A stretch of 64,000 nucleotides of DNA from Tetragonia tetragonoides (Eukaryota; Streptophyta; Magnoliopsida; Caryophyllales; Aizoaceae). Each line of letters opens with the position of its first letter. The stretch's first letter is position 1. The stretch is taken from positions 38,315,501-38,379,500 of the forward strand of contig CM076140.1 of the NCBI GenBank assembly GCA_038025085.1, written 5' to 3'. Shown here piece by piece: positions 45,953 through 57,299 of this stretch. Under the pieces are notes generated by a model, which did no database searches, was not told where the DNA came from, and was given only the letters and a program-made list of their open reading frames with translations. The translations under genes and the position numbers were made by a program.

Positions 45953-46211
45953 GAGCAGCAGCAGCAATAACGACAAACACAAGTTTTGTAATGTTTTTTG
46001 TCGTTCGAAATAAACACGTAATGTTTTTCCTATTAGTAATACTATTACTCAGGATGCATTTCATTTAATTCATTGTGATATTCGGGCTCCATATCTCACC
46101 TCCACTTTGTATGGTGCAAATTATTTTTTGACCATATATAGTTGATGATTTTAGTCGAGTAGTATGGGTTTATCTTTTGAGTGACAAAAGCGAGGCAAGT
46201 GTTTTGCTTAA

Positions 46212-46239
46212 GCTTTTTTTTTTTTTTTTTTTTTTTTTG
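46212..46239. repeat. poly(T) tract
   Basis: A run of about 26 Ts interrupting the integrase remnant. Confidence 0.85.
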
Positions 46240-47257
46240 CAATGGTCAAAACACAGTCTAACAAGATGTAAAGATGTCTACAGTGTCATAGTGATAATAG
46301 AGTAGAGTTTCATTCAGGCTTAGTGAAGTTATTCTATGTCGAAAATGGTATGGTTTATCAATTAAGTTGTCTTGGCACTCCATACCAGCATGGGAGGGTG
46401 GAGTTCAAACATCTCATATACTTAGCGTGGCCCGAACATTAACCTATTAATCACGTTTGCCCATTCAGTTTTGGGGGGTGAATATGTTCTTACAACCGTT
46501 CACTTGATCAACCACACTCTATCATCTGTTATAGGTTGGTTAGCTCCTCATGAAAAGTTGTTTGGCTCAGTAGCGACCTCATGCTCTCATCTTCAAGTTC
46601 TTGATTGTCTTTGCTACTTCCATAACAAACCTCATGGGAGACCGGAGTGTGCATTTCTTGGCTACCCACATGGTAAAAACTAAAAAAGGATTGAATGTTT
46701 TCTTTTTAGCTTGACATACAAGAAGTATTTGTTTCACGGGATGTGATATTTGATGACTTTCCGTATGCAATTATGAATACTTCACCTTCTGGGTAGTTTC
46801 AGGATTCTATGGGTGCTCGTTTGATGGATGACTGGTATTGCGCGCCGTCTTCAACCGATAGTTCTACTTCAGAGGGAGAATCTTTATCCGCTACACCTAA
46901 CTCCTCAATAGAGACGTTAGGGGGAGTTTATTCTCCTCTTCTCACACCTTGTCAACATCCAACTAGTTCTTCTGGATCATCACAATGCACCTCAATACTA
47001 GATCAACCCCCTATTGCAAAAGCTCTCACAGTAAAACTTGGACTTGGTCAATGTATTTGGCCACCACCATCTCATCTCCAGGACTAAATCGTCACACGAC
47101 ACGCCTTATAGAGGCTGAAGTTGAGCCTCATACTTACTCTCAAGATGTTCGTGATCCTAAGTGGTGTAAGGCTATGCGTGTGGAGATTGAGGCGCTTGAA
47201 TGAAAGGGAACTTGGATAATTGAAGAATTTCCTCATGAGAAGAAAGTTATTAGACAT

Positions 47258-48016
47258 CCAAGGATGGGCTAGTAGACATCTCTCTTATGCTGCTAGATCC
47301 CAACTAATTCAATCTGTCCTTTATAGTCTCACAAATTTCTGAGGGGCTATCTTTATCCTCCCTAAGAAAGTAGTTGCTCATGTTGAAAGTCTTTGTAGAA
47401 AGTTCTTGCGGGGAGGGCATGTAAAGAGCACCAAACCTGCTTTAGTTGCTTGGGGGGATATTTGTCAACCTAAGTGCAGTGGTGGCTTGGGTCTCGAGGA
47501 TGTTTTCTTCCTTAATGTGGCTCTTATCTTAAAGTTGCTATGGAGTAGTGTTGCTTTAAAAGAGGATATATTGTGGGTGAAGTGGGTTCATGGAAGGCAT
47601 ATGTAGCAGGTTTCTTTTTGGGAGCAAACTGTTAAACACGCCCATTCTTGGGCTTTCAGGAAACTTCTCAACCTTTGAGATGGTGCGAGAAAATGTGTTA
47701 ATATTGTAAATGATGACCTGATGTGGAAAGGGTGCAAGCCTGGGTTTACTTGTAAAGGGGCTTATTTTTCTCTGGCTCATACCGTAAAGAAGAAGTCTAG
47801 GGCAAACATGATATGGGAAAAGAACTGCTACTCCAAATACAGGTTTTTTTTTTTTTTTTTTCCTGTATTTTAGTGAAAGCTTTACAGTAGTTTTGCATAC
47901 TTGTATAGGTGATTAGCACATTCTGTTTGTGTTTTGTAGCCCTGATTGTCTGTACTCAAACTCTGTTATTTTGGTAATGAAAAGCTAGCTCACATTCTTA
48001 CCAAAAAAAAAAAAAA
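47258..48016 (+). mobile_element. 5'-truncated LINE with A-tail (copy 3)
   Basis: The coding part (47260-47840, broken frames) matches the region after RT: ASRHLSYAARSQLIQSVL, RKFLRGGH, WGDICQPKCSGGLGL, then KEDILWVKW. The same blocks occur in LINE copy 2. A T-run at 47842-47861 interrupts it. The 3' untranslated part ends TCTTACC plus a run of As at 48002-48016. 5' truncation is typical of LINE insertion. It joins the copia remnant on the left and a gypsy LTR fragment on the right. No clear duplication was seen. Confidence 0.82.
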
Positions 48017-48448
48017 AGGTTGCCTAATCAGAGAGTAGTTTAGAATAACTTGGGGCTATTGGAAAGGAAATTATATATACTTCATGCTCTTGATATTTTC
48101 TTAACTCCGTGAGAATAGGTAGTTGAGAATTGTATTGAGTATTCCTTTCTCGCTTCGAGAGAAGGTTTTAGGATTCATATTTCCGTTCTTGCAACATTCG
48201 AAATGACATTCTAGTTGATACTTGTTTATCCGCATCTACGATCTTGATTAAGTTAAATCAACCCTAGGTTCTTTTTCTTATTATTTTCTCTTATATTAAT
48301 GATTAGTTTATTTGTTTTTATCCAACAAACCAATTTGTGAATCGCTTAGCTTGTTAAATTTAAGAAAACTTAGTACTTGGAATCGATAACTCCCCGTGGT
48401 TTGATATTTTATTACTTTGATACAACCTGTACACTTGCGGGCCTATCA
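48017..48448 (+). repeat. 3' portion of the 5' LTR of element D
   Basis: It ends ACACTTGCGGGCCTATCA immediately before AGTTTT and the primer site, the usual right end of these LTRs. The left part is missing. Confidence 0.7.
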
Positions 48449-48454
48449 AGTTTT

Positions 48455-48472
48455 TGGCGCCGTTGCCGGGGA
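48455..48472 (+). promoter_or_regulatory. primer-binding site of element D
   Basis: TGGCGCCGTTGCCGGGGA is the primer site characteristic of plant Athila-type gypsy elements (reported to pair with aspartate tRNA). Confidence 0.88.
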
Positions 48473-48543
48473 GCTTGGCGTGTTTCAATATTATGAGTTT
48501 CTTGAATTGACTAAACTAGGCGTTGTGCTCGACTTTCTTTGAT

Positions 48544-49107
48544 ATGTCATCGTACTTGAATCACGGGGGTTATGGTGCTTATGAGTCTTATTCATATGAT
48601 TGTTCTTATGATAACTACATGAATGTGAATGAAAGTGATATGACCAATGCCTCATATAATTGGAACGGATGGGGTGATTATAATACTAATGAAAGTCAAT
48701 TTGATTACCCCTACCAAGGTAACCAATATGAATCTTGTTTTGATGACTATAATCATGGTAATATGGGTTATCCTTATTCCTTTTATGAAGAAGATCAATC
48801 TCACTTGCCCCTTCACCCACCCAAGTCATACTTGAAAATCCTTTTGGAGCAATCCATTGTGGAAATAGAGCAATTGTGGTCTAAAGTTGATTCAATTGCC
48901 TCTCATATGGTAATGATAGAGACTCAAATCAATTCCATGAATAATTTGTCCTCATCTCAGCATTACATTGAGCATGAGGGTGTTGATGAGTTGGTCGAGA
49001 ACAAGTTTAACGATCTTGAGCATCATGATTCATTTCTCCCTAAACCCATAGACATGTCCACAGTCGTGCATCCCCATATCAATCCCCCCTCCCAATACCT
49101 TTCTTAG
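48544..49107 (+). CDS. Tyr/Asn-rich open frame of element D, function unknown
   Basis: A 187-residue frame starting MSSYLNHGGYG, 72 bases after the primer site. The first 100 residues are rich in Tyr, Asn, Asp and Gly. A coiled-coil-like segment follows (LEQSIVEIEQLW, then MIETQINSM), then an acidic tail. It occupies the gag position of non-autonomous gypsy elements but lacks the gag core and zinc knuckle. It may be the remaining N-terminal end of gag. I do not recognise a function. Confidence 0.5.
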   Translation: MSSYLNHGGYGAYESYSYDCSYDNYMNVNESDMTNASYNWNGWGDYNTNESQFDYPYQGNQYESCFDDYNHGNMGYPYSFYEEDQSHLPLHPPKSYLKILLEQSIVEIEQLWSKVDSIASHMVMIETQINSMNNLSSSQHYIEHEGVDELVENKFNDLEHHDSFLPKPIDMSTVVHPHINPPSQYLS

Positions 49108-49658
49108 ATACGTATTTGTGAAACCGGATAGTGTATTAGTGAATCTTTATTCTTATAGGTTGATGAGAATATTGAGAATGACAGGTTAAATATGATTAGT
49201 GGGGATGATCATAAGTTTGTTAATTGGGAGCTTCATCTTGTCATTTTGATTTTTCAAAAACATTTGACAAGTTCAAGAGGTCATTAATTCTTTACTATAT
49301 GTTTATGAGAATGGTCTCTAACTTATTTCTTGTTGAAATGAGCTCAAGTGCATTTGATAAATTATTACGAGCTTTGGCTTTCCATGATGATCGATTAAAG
49401 GAGGTACACTTCTCAAAGTTCATGGCAAGGTCGTAGATCCATTCAAGCTAAATCTCTAAGGGTCGAGCTCTTGACCTTAAAAGAGCGCTTATTGGGAGGT
49501 AACACAAGTTTGTTTTTTTTTTTATTGTTATTTTTTTTTTGTATTATTTTTAGTTAAATAAATAAAAAAGAAAAAAAAAATAGGAAATCCTAAAAAAAAA
49601 ATTAGTTAGATGATCTGTTTTTATTTTTTAACTCTTGATGTGTTTTGTTTTGTAGGTT

Positions 49659-49714
<56 letters not shown>

Positions 49715-50356
49715 AGCTTACAGCCACAGGTGTGCCCGACCAGGTGACTGCAGGTCACCCCATCAGCCAGCTACAGGTGCCCCACCAGGCGCCCCCCCGA
49801 CACCATGCATGGTCAGGCGAGTTTTCTCCCTCCACCGCGTTTGACCAGATCCCATCTGCTCCACGCTACTGTCTAGCCCTCCTGCTCGGGCGTCTTTTCA
49901 GGCCACCATGCTCCTGACCACGCCCGCCTCCTCAAGCAGGCTTCACTCCCGTTTCACCCCAGCTCTTCACCATTCTCTCTCCTCACGATTTATCATCCGT
50001 CCACTGTCTCGCCTCCCTCTGCTACTCCCATTTCACCACAAATCACCTCTTCACAAATTCGCCCACCACCATTGCCTGGACTGTCACTTGAGGTCCATTT
50101 GTCTCACTTGGACATTCTTTTCTGGTTCGTTATTGATACCCATGGTATTTGGCGGTTTGTGCTTTGGACTTGCTTTCACTTGTGTCTTGGTCACGATTTG
50201 AAGCGAGCTTTCCCATTTGGCATCGCACAAAGTCACGTGTTTGCTCACCTCAATTCATTACCTTCCCATCCGGGTGAGATCTTGTGAGTATTCTCTTCTC
50301 CTCTTCCTCTATCAGAATTATTATCTTTTCTCACATTGAGGACAATGTGCAATTTA
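49108..50356 (+). other. noncoding interior of element D
   Basis: It contains T runs and A runs at 49508-49600, a poly(A) tract of about 50 bases (49663-49713), then a markedly C-rich stretch at 49714-50080. Open frames here are driven by base composition. Confidence 0.5.
49663..49713. repeat. poly(A) tract (~50 bases)
   Basis: An uninterrupted A run that marks an abrupt switch from AT-rich to C-rich DNA. Confidence 0.95.
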
Positions 50357-50373
50357 AGCTTGGGGGAGATAAT
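50357..50373 (+). promoter_or_regulatory. polypurine tract of element D
   Basis: AGCTTGGGGGAGATAAT follows ACATTGAGGACAATGTG, a pairing seen just before the 3' LTR in plant Athila-type elements. Confidence 0.75.
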
Positions 50374-51301
50374 TGTCGTTGATGGTGATAATTGATGAAA
50401 TGTGATTGCATATAATTTAGAAATTGCATTTTTCATATAGTAAAATGTTAGATTGCATTTAGATAGAAATTTTCATTTTTTTTTTTTTGAGTTTATTTTG
50501 TTTATTTTCTTTGAATTTTGTTTTGTTAGTTTTTCATGAATTTTAACTCATATAGTTTAGGTTTGATTTTAACATGCATAGAAAACAAATCCAAAAAATT
50601 GAGTGAGATATGGTCCTTCAATGTTTGAAGCTCTTTTTGTGAGAAAATTGAAGAAATTGTCTCAAATTTTGTGAATAATGGCCTTTAGCCTTAAAAGCTC
50701 ATAGCATGTGATTCTGGACCCTTGGTTTGTGGAATGCATATTCGTTGCCCTCGATGTTGCATAGTTGATTGGGATAGACCAAAGATGACCCTGTGAGATT
50801 TTGAGCTTTTGATTGATCGATTCATCACTTTCAATTTTATGGTCTCTTTCTTGTGTGTGCGACTCTCTAAATTGCGGTTTTCTCTAGAACTTGCCCGGTT
50901 TCTTATCAAAATTGCAGTTGACAAGCTCATGCTAGGAAATGATAGAAGCATTCTTTGGTTTTAGCTACATTAGCCAAATAGCTACCTTGATGCATGTTTC
51001 ACCCTTTGTAAATCCATTTGAGCCTTGAGTCGTTTTATTGGATAAAACCACATTACAAGCCTTGATTTCCTAAACACATATCTTTCACCCGAGCCTAGGC
51101 TAGTGGAGGTTATTTATATATGGAAGTTGTGATTTGTGATGGTGAAAGCAAAGGTAGTGAGGTTTTTGGTTGGTCTTCTATGTGAATGGGTGAAATATTG
51201 GTAAGTGTATCTTGGGAAAAAAAGGAGTTATTCAATCATGGTTTCGTGTAAGTGAGACAAGGAGGTAGGAAAAGAGAAAAATAAAAAAATATATATAAAA
51301 T
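50374..51301 (+). repeat. 5' portion of the 3' LTR of element D
   Basis: It starts TGTCGTTGATGG after the polypurine tract and is interrupted at 51302 by element C. It has no overlap with the surviving part of the other LTR, so it cannot be checked against it here. Confidence 0.55.
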
Positions 51302-52601
51302 TGTAGACGCCAAAAAAGCGTCTTCAGATTTCTCTGCAAAAGCGCGATGATGAAAGGAGTAATTTATAAACTTGAATGCTATTTTTGCTTAAATAGGTAA
51401 GATAAGGTCTCAGGAGTTTTCCTCGATCACTCCTTTATTCCAATTCAAAAGCCCCGTTCAAGAGCTTTCCAACGACACCTCTCATGCCTTTTTCCGACTC
51501 CCGATCGCCAAGTTGTGAACCGGGGGTAGAACCGTCTTTTACCGCCCAAGGGTGAAATGGTCTTTTCATACTTTTCGGAATACAAAATTCATCCATAAAA
51601 TTAAAATAGATTGGATGTCTTCATTATGACGACATCCAGCTGGCTCACCAAAGCCGTCAGCGACCGTGGATTAAAATCCAGCGCCGCTAGCGACTGTGAG
51701 CTGGGCCGCTAGCGGCGCTGGCTCAGCTTCCAGGCCCGATCATTTTCTTCAGCCCAATTCAAAAATTCGGCTCTTTTCACTCGTCCAGCCCTACTTCCCA
51801 CGCCTATAAATATGACCATCCTCCCTTAGTTCAAATCACACAGTCTACAGTTGACAACCCCTATTCTCAGGAGTATTAACACTGAGCTTCTCCCTTTTTC
51901 TTCCAAATTTATTCTTAAGATCTTGTCTTTACTATCTTTGTCAAACATAGCCTACAGTTCAGGTACAAACTTCTGAGGGCTCAAATTAAATTAATTGCCT
52001 AATTGTTTATTTTCTAGTAGTCATAATGTAGATATCATGCTAGTACACGTTTTTATCGCTTCCTAAATATTGTCTGTAAAGTCGTTGTGCTGTCCAATTT
52101 GTCCAATCGAATGCATTTCTAAATAAGGGTCATTAATAAATGTTGTGATGCTTGTGATGAACCAATTAATAGTCTAAGTCTAGGTTGTTAATCCGGTTTG
52201 TGTGGGAATTATGTCTTTAAATTATTAAGTAAACTTGAGTTAGTAGAGGCCGTCATAATACGGGCGAGTTGGGTGTTTAACACCTTCCCACCTCGTATCT
52301 TCACCCCATAACCCTTTATTCTCGGGTACTCATATGTTCTATATGAGCGGGAGTCTTTCTAAAAACATGATCAGTTCACTTATCGCGCTATTGGGGTTTT
52401 TCCTTCGGTTTGTCTCTTCGATAAAACGCTGATAACAGATTTGTGACCTCTTTCATTCATGGTTTTTATTAAATTCAAGTCTTTACAAAATCTTTTCTAA
52501 CTCGATGGTCCCTTGAACTTATCTAAAGCCCCCAACTTACAAATTTTCTATAAGGACGTACTCCGTGGAAACAGATGGATGGAAAATCCCGGGTCCTTAC
52601 A
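51302..52601 (+). repeat. 5' LTR of element C
   Basis: It begins TGTAGACGCC and ends GGGTCCTTACA, directly before the primer site. It has a TATA-like CCTATAAATATG at about 51802 and a GC-rich GCCGCTAGCGGCGCTGG block at 51685-51725. The block resembles the GC-rich block in the LTRs of element A. Confidence 0.8.
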
Positions 52602-52602
52602 G

Positions 52603-52620
52603 TGGCGACTTCACTGGGGA
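52603..52620 (+). promoter_or_regulatory. primer-binding site of element C
   Basis: TGGCGACTTCACTGGGGA, identical to the site of element A, one base after the LTR. Confidence 0.88.
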
Positions 52621-52671
52621 TTTATTTAAGAGGGTGAGACTCGAAAGTCAAGTTTGCTTAATTGTTTAATA

Positions 52672-52944
52672 CTCCCTCCGTCCCAATATTTTCTTCTCAT
52701 GACCAAAAGGCACGCAAATTAAGAAAAGGTGAAAGTAGCCAATTTTTGTCAACTTTGCCCCTGATTTAATGAGTTAAGAGAGAGGTAAAAATCTGGGACC
52801 ACAAGCACATGGGGTGGTTTGATGAGTAAGTGAGGGGTAGTATAGGGATTTAACACTAGAAAAGTTACTATTTTAGGTAATGAGAAGAATATATAGGGAC
52901 TGCTCAAAATGGAAAGTGAGAAGAAAATATAGGGACGGAGGGAG
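52672..52944. mobile_element. Stowaway-like MITE (Tc1/mariner)
   Basis: 273 bp with the classic terminal repeat CTCCCTCCGTCCC at both ends in inverted orientation, flanked by TA on both sides (52670-52671, 52945-52946). It sits in the leader of element C, so it is younger than C. Confidence 0.95.
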
Positions 52945-52946
52945 TA

Positions 52947-54058
52947 ACATGTTCCAGTTTGCATCATTTGCATCATTTGCATGTGCTTGGCACAACCTTT
53001 TGACCCTTATCGACCATCGAGGAAGTTTGTGTCGCAACTCGTAGACAACCCGTATATCTAAAGGAATATACAGTTGTCCTATTGTGCAAATCGACGCTTC
53101 CTCACCCATGGCTCATCGACTCTTGTTGGTGAAAAAGAATTACAATTGATATGTCCACCAGCCGCCGAACGGAAATTGTAATTTATCGTGGTGACCTCAC
53201 AGGAGCCAAAAGCCTCTAGCCCACATTTGTGCATTCGCTTGCTTGTTGTGCATGTGTCGTTGTAATGCCCGTCTGATCGCATGTTTGCCTGTAACTATGT
53301 CGTTATAATGCTTGTCTGAATGCATGAGTATCGTGACTATGTGCCAACATGTACTTACGTGCTAGGACTCTTTTCTTTTTTTTAGCTAGTTTTTAATGCC
53401 CGAAGATGGTGCGAAAATTCAATTCAATGAACACCCATCATTTTCCCGATGATATATTCTATAAAAGTCATGAACAATTTTCTAGGATCTTTTTAGCAAA
53501 AAAAAAGAGTCAGTTGTTCCAATTTTCCCTCTCCCTTTTCCTATTTCTTTATTTTCTTTTTTTTTTTTGAGGTAATCGAGATTCGGTCAAAAAAAAAAGA
53601 AAAAAAAAATTTGCGAAAAAAATATCAAAATTTTTTGAGACCGAAACTCCTTTTTATTTTTATCCCATTTTCCATTTTCTTTGAGTCCGTCTTTTTCTAT
53701 TTTTCGTTCATTGACTTTATTTTCCTTTGATATTAGGGAAATATTTGGGCAATTAGGCTTAAGGATCTTTTTTAGGACAATGTGTTTTCTATATGTGGGT
53801 TAACGTTTTTCCTAGGTGAGAGTCTCATGGTTTTTCTTGTTACTAAGTGCTCCGTGCTTCCTATTTAGGATAGGGGGTCCGAGGAAGAAAGAAAACCTTG
53901 AGAAAAGCTGGGCTCGGCCTTCGGCAAGGCTAGTTCGTCTGCAACCGTCTGCATCGCCAGGTTCTCGTTTACCTTCACCACAAACAGCCTCACCATCAAT
54001 AAATTCGCCATCACTACATACCTTTTTCTCCACACATATCACCCCTCCCAACTTCACA
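52947..54058 (+). other. leader of element C
   Basis: Untranslated leader between the MITE and gag, with T/A runs at 53560-53620. An upstream in-frame extension from 53816 begins with a hydrophobic stretch but probably is not translated. Confidence 0.5.
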
Positions 54059-55194
54059 ATGCCTAAGACCACTGACGAAAGACTGGATGAGCTCATGAAT
54101 GAACTAGAAAGGGTAGGACTCAAGGTTGAAGATATAGAAAGGAAAAGAGAGGATGAAGCAAGGATCTCTTCTGATTCCGACTCTGAGGAAGAAGGGCAAA
54201 ATGCCACGCTGGCTAAGATCAACTCTGTGCTCAAGAGTAGCGGCCTAATTTCCAACTACAGTGCCAATGTGGGAAAGTTTGACACTAAAATCAAAGGCAA
54301 ACTTCCGGCCAAGTTCTCTATGCCCGAAGTACCCACCTTCACTGGAGTCGGCAGTCCGCAGGATCACCTGAAATCCTTCACTACTACTATGGCTCTAAGG
54401 GGAATCAACAAGAAACTCTATGCCCATCTGTTTTCCCAAGCCCTTGATACACATGCTTGACGATGGTTCTACACCCTGGATTTGGAAAGCTACCCAACCT
54501 GGTCCGATTTTACCACAGTCTTTCTGGCTCGATACAAGGATAACGCTACGCTCCCCATCACTTTGAGAGAGCTTAAAATCACCACTCAAGAGAGGAACGA
54601 GGGATTCACAAAATTCCTCCGACGATGGAAGTCTAAGATAGCTGAAACGGTGGAAAGACCCTCTGAAGCTGAACAAGTTAGGCATTTCATTAAGAACCTG
54701 CAACCGGCCTAGAAAAACCATCTTCAATATCAGGCCATTGACTCATACCAGCGTCTTTATGACGTTGGCATCCTCATTGAAGATGATCTCAACAAAAACA
54801 AAGACCAGGTCACCCCTAAGCCCTTCACTTATGGGAGAGCCAAGAGGAAAACTACTGGAGCCTCTTCTGGCGCTCAGGTTAACAAGGTAGATGATGTGAA
54901 TACCTTTGCTGAGAGAAAGCCACCAAGAGAGTTCACCCCTCTCGGTATGACCTTGTCACATGCTCTTGAAAGAATGATAAAAAATAATCTGTTGCAACCT
55001 ATCAGACCTACTCCAGAACCATCTGTTAAGGGCCGCAACTGGAAAGAGGGCGAATACTGCAAGTACCATCAAGGAAAAGGGCATGACACCGACAACTGTT
55101 GGGCTCTTAAACATGCTATCCAAGATAGAATTGAGAATGACACCATACCCTTACCAAAACCTGGTCAAGCACCCAGCACTCCAGCAACCCTTTA
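54059..55194 (+). pseudogene. gag of element C
   Basis: It starts at MPKTTDERLDELM (54059), with an N-terminal coiled-coil-like part. The gag core follows (KFSMPEVPTF, SPQDHLKSF), then RWFYTLDLESYPTWSDF and FLARYKDNATLP. The zinc-knuckle-like CKYHQGKGHDTDNC is at about 55058. In-frame stops occur at 54458 (TGA) and 54710 (TAG), and the frame shifts near 55190 before protease. The blocks match gag of element A. Confidence 0.88.
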
Positions 55195-56304
55195 GGGGCA
55201 ATCCTGCATATTAGTGTTGAAGATGCCTTGGGACTCGAGATCGCTGGGATATGGGACAGCAACGAAGAAGATGTAAGGGAAGTCCAAACCAGATCCCCCA
55301 TAGGCGTGGCCCATTTGACACGTTTCAGTCGTCATTATAGGCCACCAAACATATATAGTGATAGGGTCCAGCCTCCAACTAAAGAAGAAGTTGAAGAAAT
55401 TCCTGCAAAAGACAAAGAATCTCCCATCAGAGGACAACTCAAAAGAATCAAAGCCGATATCTCCATTTGGCAACTCTTAGCCTCGTCCTACGAACATCGA
55501 CAGGCCATTTTGGAAGATTTGTCAAAAGTTTCAGTGTCACAGGATATGGGGCCTGATGAGCTGGTCAACTTCTTAGTAGGGGATAAACCTCAACCGACCA
55601 TCCTTTTCTCTGACAATGAGCTACCCCCCGAAGGATCCTTGCAAAACAACGCTTTATACTTGACTGTATTCGCTATGGGCAAGTATGTGCCTATTACCCT
55701 AGTGGACAATGGATCTGCCGTGAATGTATGTCCGTTAAGAACCGCAGCAAAATTGCGCATTGATATCAAGAATTTGGCTCACTCAGCACAGGGCTTACGT
55801 GCTTATGACAACTCCAGCCGAAAGGTCCTTGGCACCATAACCATGAATGTCACCTCTGGAGCTATAGAGAAAATGGTCCAGTTTTATGTCATGGATATTC
55901 CGGCCACTTTCAACTTGCTATTGGGACGATCTTGGCTTCATGGTCTAAATACTGTGGCCTCTACCCTCCACTAGAAAGTCAAGATGATGCTAGAAGGAGA
56001 AATCGTGGAAATTGAAGCCAACCCAATCAAAGCAACCATTGACAAGGCTCCTGTCTTGAATATAGAACACGATAGTGAGGATATTGACCTTTGGGGATTT
56101 TCTCCCGAAGAGGTAGCTCTCATAGAAGAAGACACCAAATCTTACAACTCAGTTGATTCTGAAGAATTTGAGATCTATCCTCCTGAAGAAATAGGAGAGG
56201 CCGATGAGTTCGAAGAAATAAAAGAAACCATCGAGGGGATGTCTATCTACGTGGCACACCACCACAACGCAATTCAGCAAATGAAGGAGAAAATCCCTCG
56301 TTGA
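55195..56304 (+). pseudogene. protease region of element C
   Basis: An aspartic retropepsin cleaves the polyprotein. The active-site motif LVDNGSAVNV (D-N-G-S in place of D-T-G-A/S) lies at about 55700 and LLGRSWLHG at about 55917. An in-frame TAG at 55972 interrupts, after which an acidic segment (EEFEIYPPEE) continues to a TGA at 56302. A long N-terminal extension with VEEIPAKD and ELVNFLVGDKP precedes the protease core. Confidence 0.82.
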
Positions 56305-56858
56305 AAAAACCCACAGAATGCAACATTATTCTGGCTAAAGGGGAAGCTTGTTTCCAGCAGGATGAAATTTTTAGCAAGATGATCAAGTACGGATATGCTC
56401 ACCCGAGAAGGCCTACCCCTCAAATACTTCCCAGGGACGGAAATCCCTATCTTCGGTGCAAATATTGTGAAGCCAATGGACATCATACCAACCAATGCAA
56501 GCGCCTAAAAAGTGTAATCACCACCTTCATTGATCAAGGAACCATGTGATCACCTAGTGCCTGGGCCATAAAAGGATGGCGCCACTTTGACCAAAAACAG
56601 TATACACAGCTGCACATCCCCATTGGAAATGTTATGAATACCCTCATATGGAGAGGAGACCTTAAGCCCATGATTCCCAATGACAACCTCCAAGAGATAA
56701 ATAAAGACGAGGACTCCTACTACCGCTATCACCAAACCTTTGGCCACTACACAGACGACTGCATCCGCCTGAAAGATGATATACAGAAAATCATAGATAG
56801 TGGAGAGATCCCGCTGCCTCTAGAGGAAGAAGAGGAGTCCAATAAAACCTGGAATTAG
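56301..56858 (+). pseudogene. extra zinc-knuckle module after protease in element C
   Basis: Two short frames follow protease. The first (56301-56549) contains a perfect CX2CX4HX4C knuckle, CKYCEANGHHTNQC, followed by KRLKSVI. The second (56634-56858) contains a related, degenerate YHQTFGHYTDDCIRLKDDI. Both resemble gag-type knuckles plus the following helix, yet they sit downstream of protease. They may be a duplicated gag end or a lineage-specific domain. Confidence 0.65.
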
Positions 56859-57299
56859 TTGGCTACCCGCAGGAGCGAGAGGAATTGAGTCTGAGTCCCC
56901 AAGTTTTGTCGAGTTATGATCCTAGCTAAATCTTTAAGTTGAGTCTTGAATAGGGAGTGTTCCCCTTTTTTACTTTTTCTAAGTCTAGTTTCTTTTTGAC
57001 GGGAATTAGAGACTCTCTTCTCTAAAGTCATATATGGTTATCTTTTGTTGTAAATCAATAAAAGTTCCCCTCGCTCATTTCTTTCTTTGTTTGGCTATTG
57101 ATAAATCCAATGAACTCAAAGTTGCACAAATCATTAACTAATGAACTTAAGCAATGTAAGTAAACTTCACAAAGCAAGGATGCAGATTATCTCTTTTACA
57201 GGAATTTGAGTAGCTGAACTCCCTCAACATCACCACTCCACAAGAAGAAGCGAGCCAACCTTTTGCAATAACCTCGTCACAGATATGACCCTGGCTCCG
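56859..57299 (+). other. noncoding stretch where RT-RNase H should be
   Basis: No RT motif in any frame. It contains a terminator-like AATCAATAAAAGTTCCCC and, at about 57190-57200, TCTCTTTTACAG, an intron-acceptor-like sequence just before coding sequence resumes. This may be what is left after an internal deletion or a spliced intron. Confidence 0.5.

Larger units (their letters stand above)
40726..47257 (+). mobile_element. copia retrotransposon remnant, split by a solo LTR
   Basis: A short LTR ending TTGACA is followed by the typical copia primer site TGGTATCAGAG. Internal sequence resumes after the inserted solo LTR (41020-45086). It shows the glycine/arginine-rich end of gag, the region before integrase, integrase pieces and the start of reverse transcriptase. 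It stops at about 47257 where a truncated LINE begins. No 3' LTR is present. Confidence 0.82.
45092..47257 (+). pseudogene. copia gag-integrase-RT polyprotein remnant
   Basis: In shifting frames: a basic RSGRGRG segment near 45180; a pre-integrase region at 45549-45800 (YVPELSVNLASVELL, then NRDYIFTL); integrase core near 46060-46190 (CDIRAPY, YGANYFLTI, then DDFSRVVWVYL); SDN-like and GRVEFKH motifs near 46300-46410; integrase end at 46471-46770 (HEKLFGS, LDCLCYFHNKP, FLGYPHGK). The start of RT is near 47100-47240 (DPKWCKAMRVEIEALE). A (AGT)n microsatellite at 45904-45951 has expanded into a polyserine run. Many stops; inactive. Confidence 0.85.
48017..51301 (+). mobile_element. non-autonomous gypsy element D (Athila-type signals)
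   Basis: The end of a 5' LTR (to 48448) is followed by the primer site TGGCGCCGTTGCCGGGGA, an open frame, and the segment GGTCGAGCTCTTGACCTTAA (49463) with GCGCTTATTGGGAGG. A polypurine tract and the beginning of a 3' LTR follow at 50374. No pol is present. The 5' LTR start is lost at the LINE junction and the 3' LTR is cut at 51301 by element C. Confidence 0.75.

Noticed and set aside
45549..46068. Polyserine, polyvaline and polythreonine proteins around 45900
   Set aside because: They come from an AGT microsatellite inside a copia remnant. Only the part before it matches copia sequence.
49645..49917. Lysine-rich 90-residue protein
   Set aside because: The lysines come from a poly(A) tract and the remainder from C-rich noncoding DNA.
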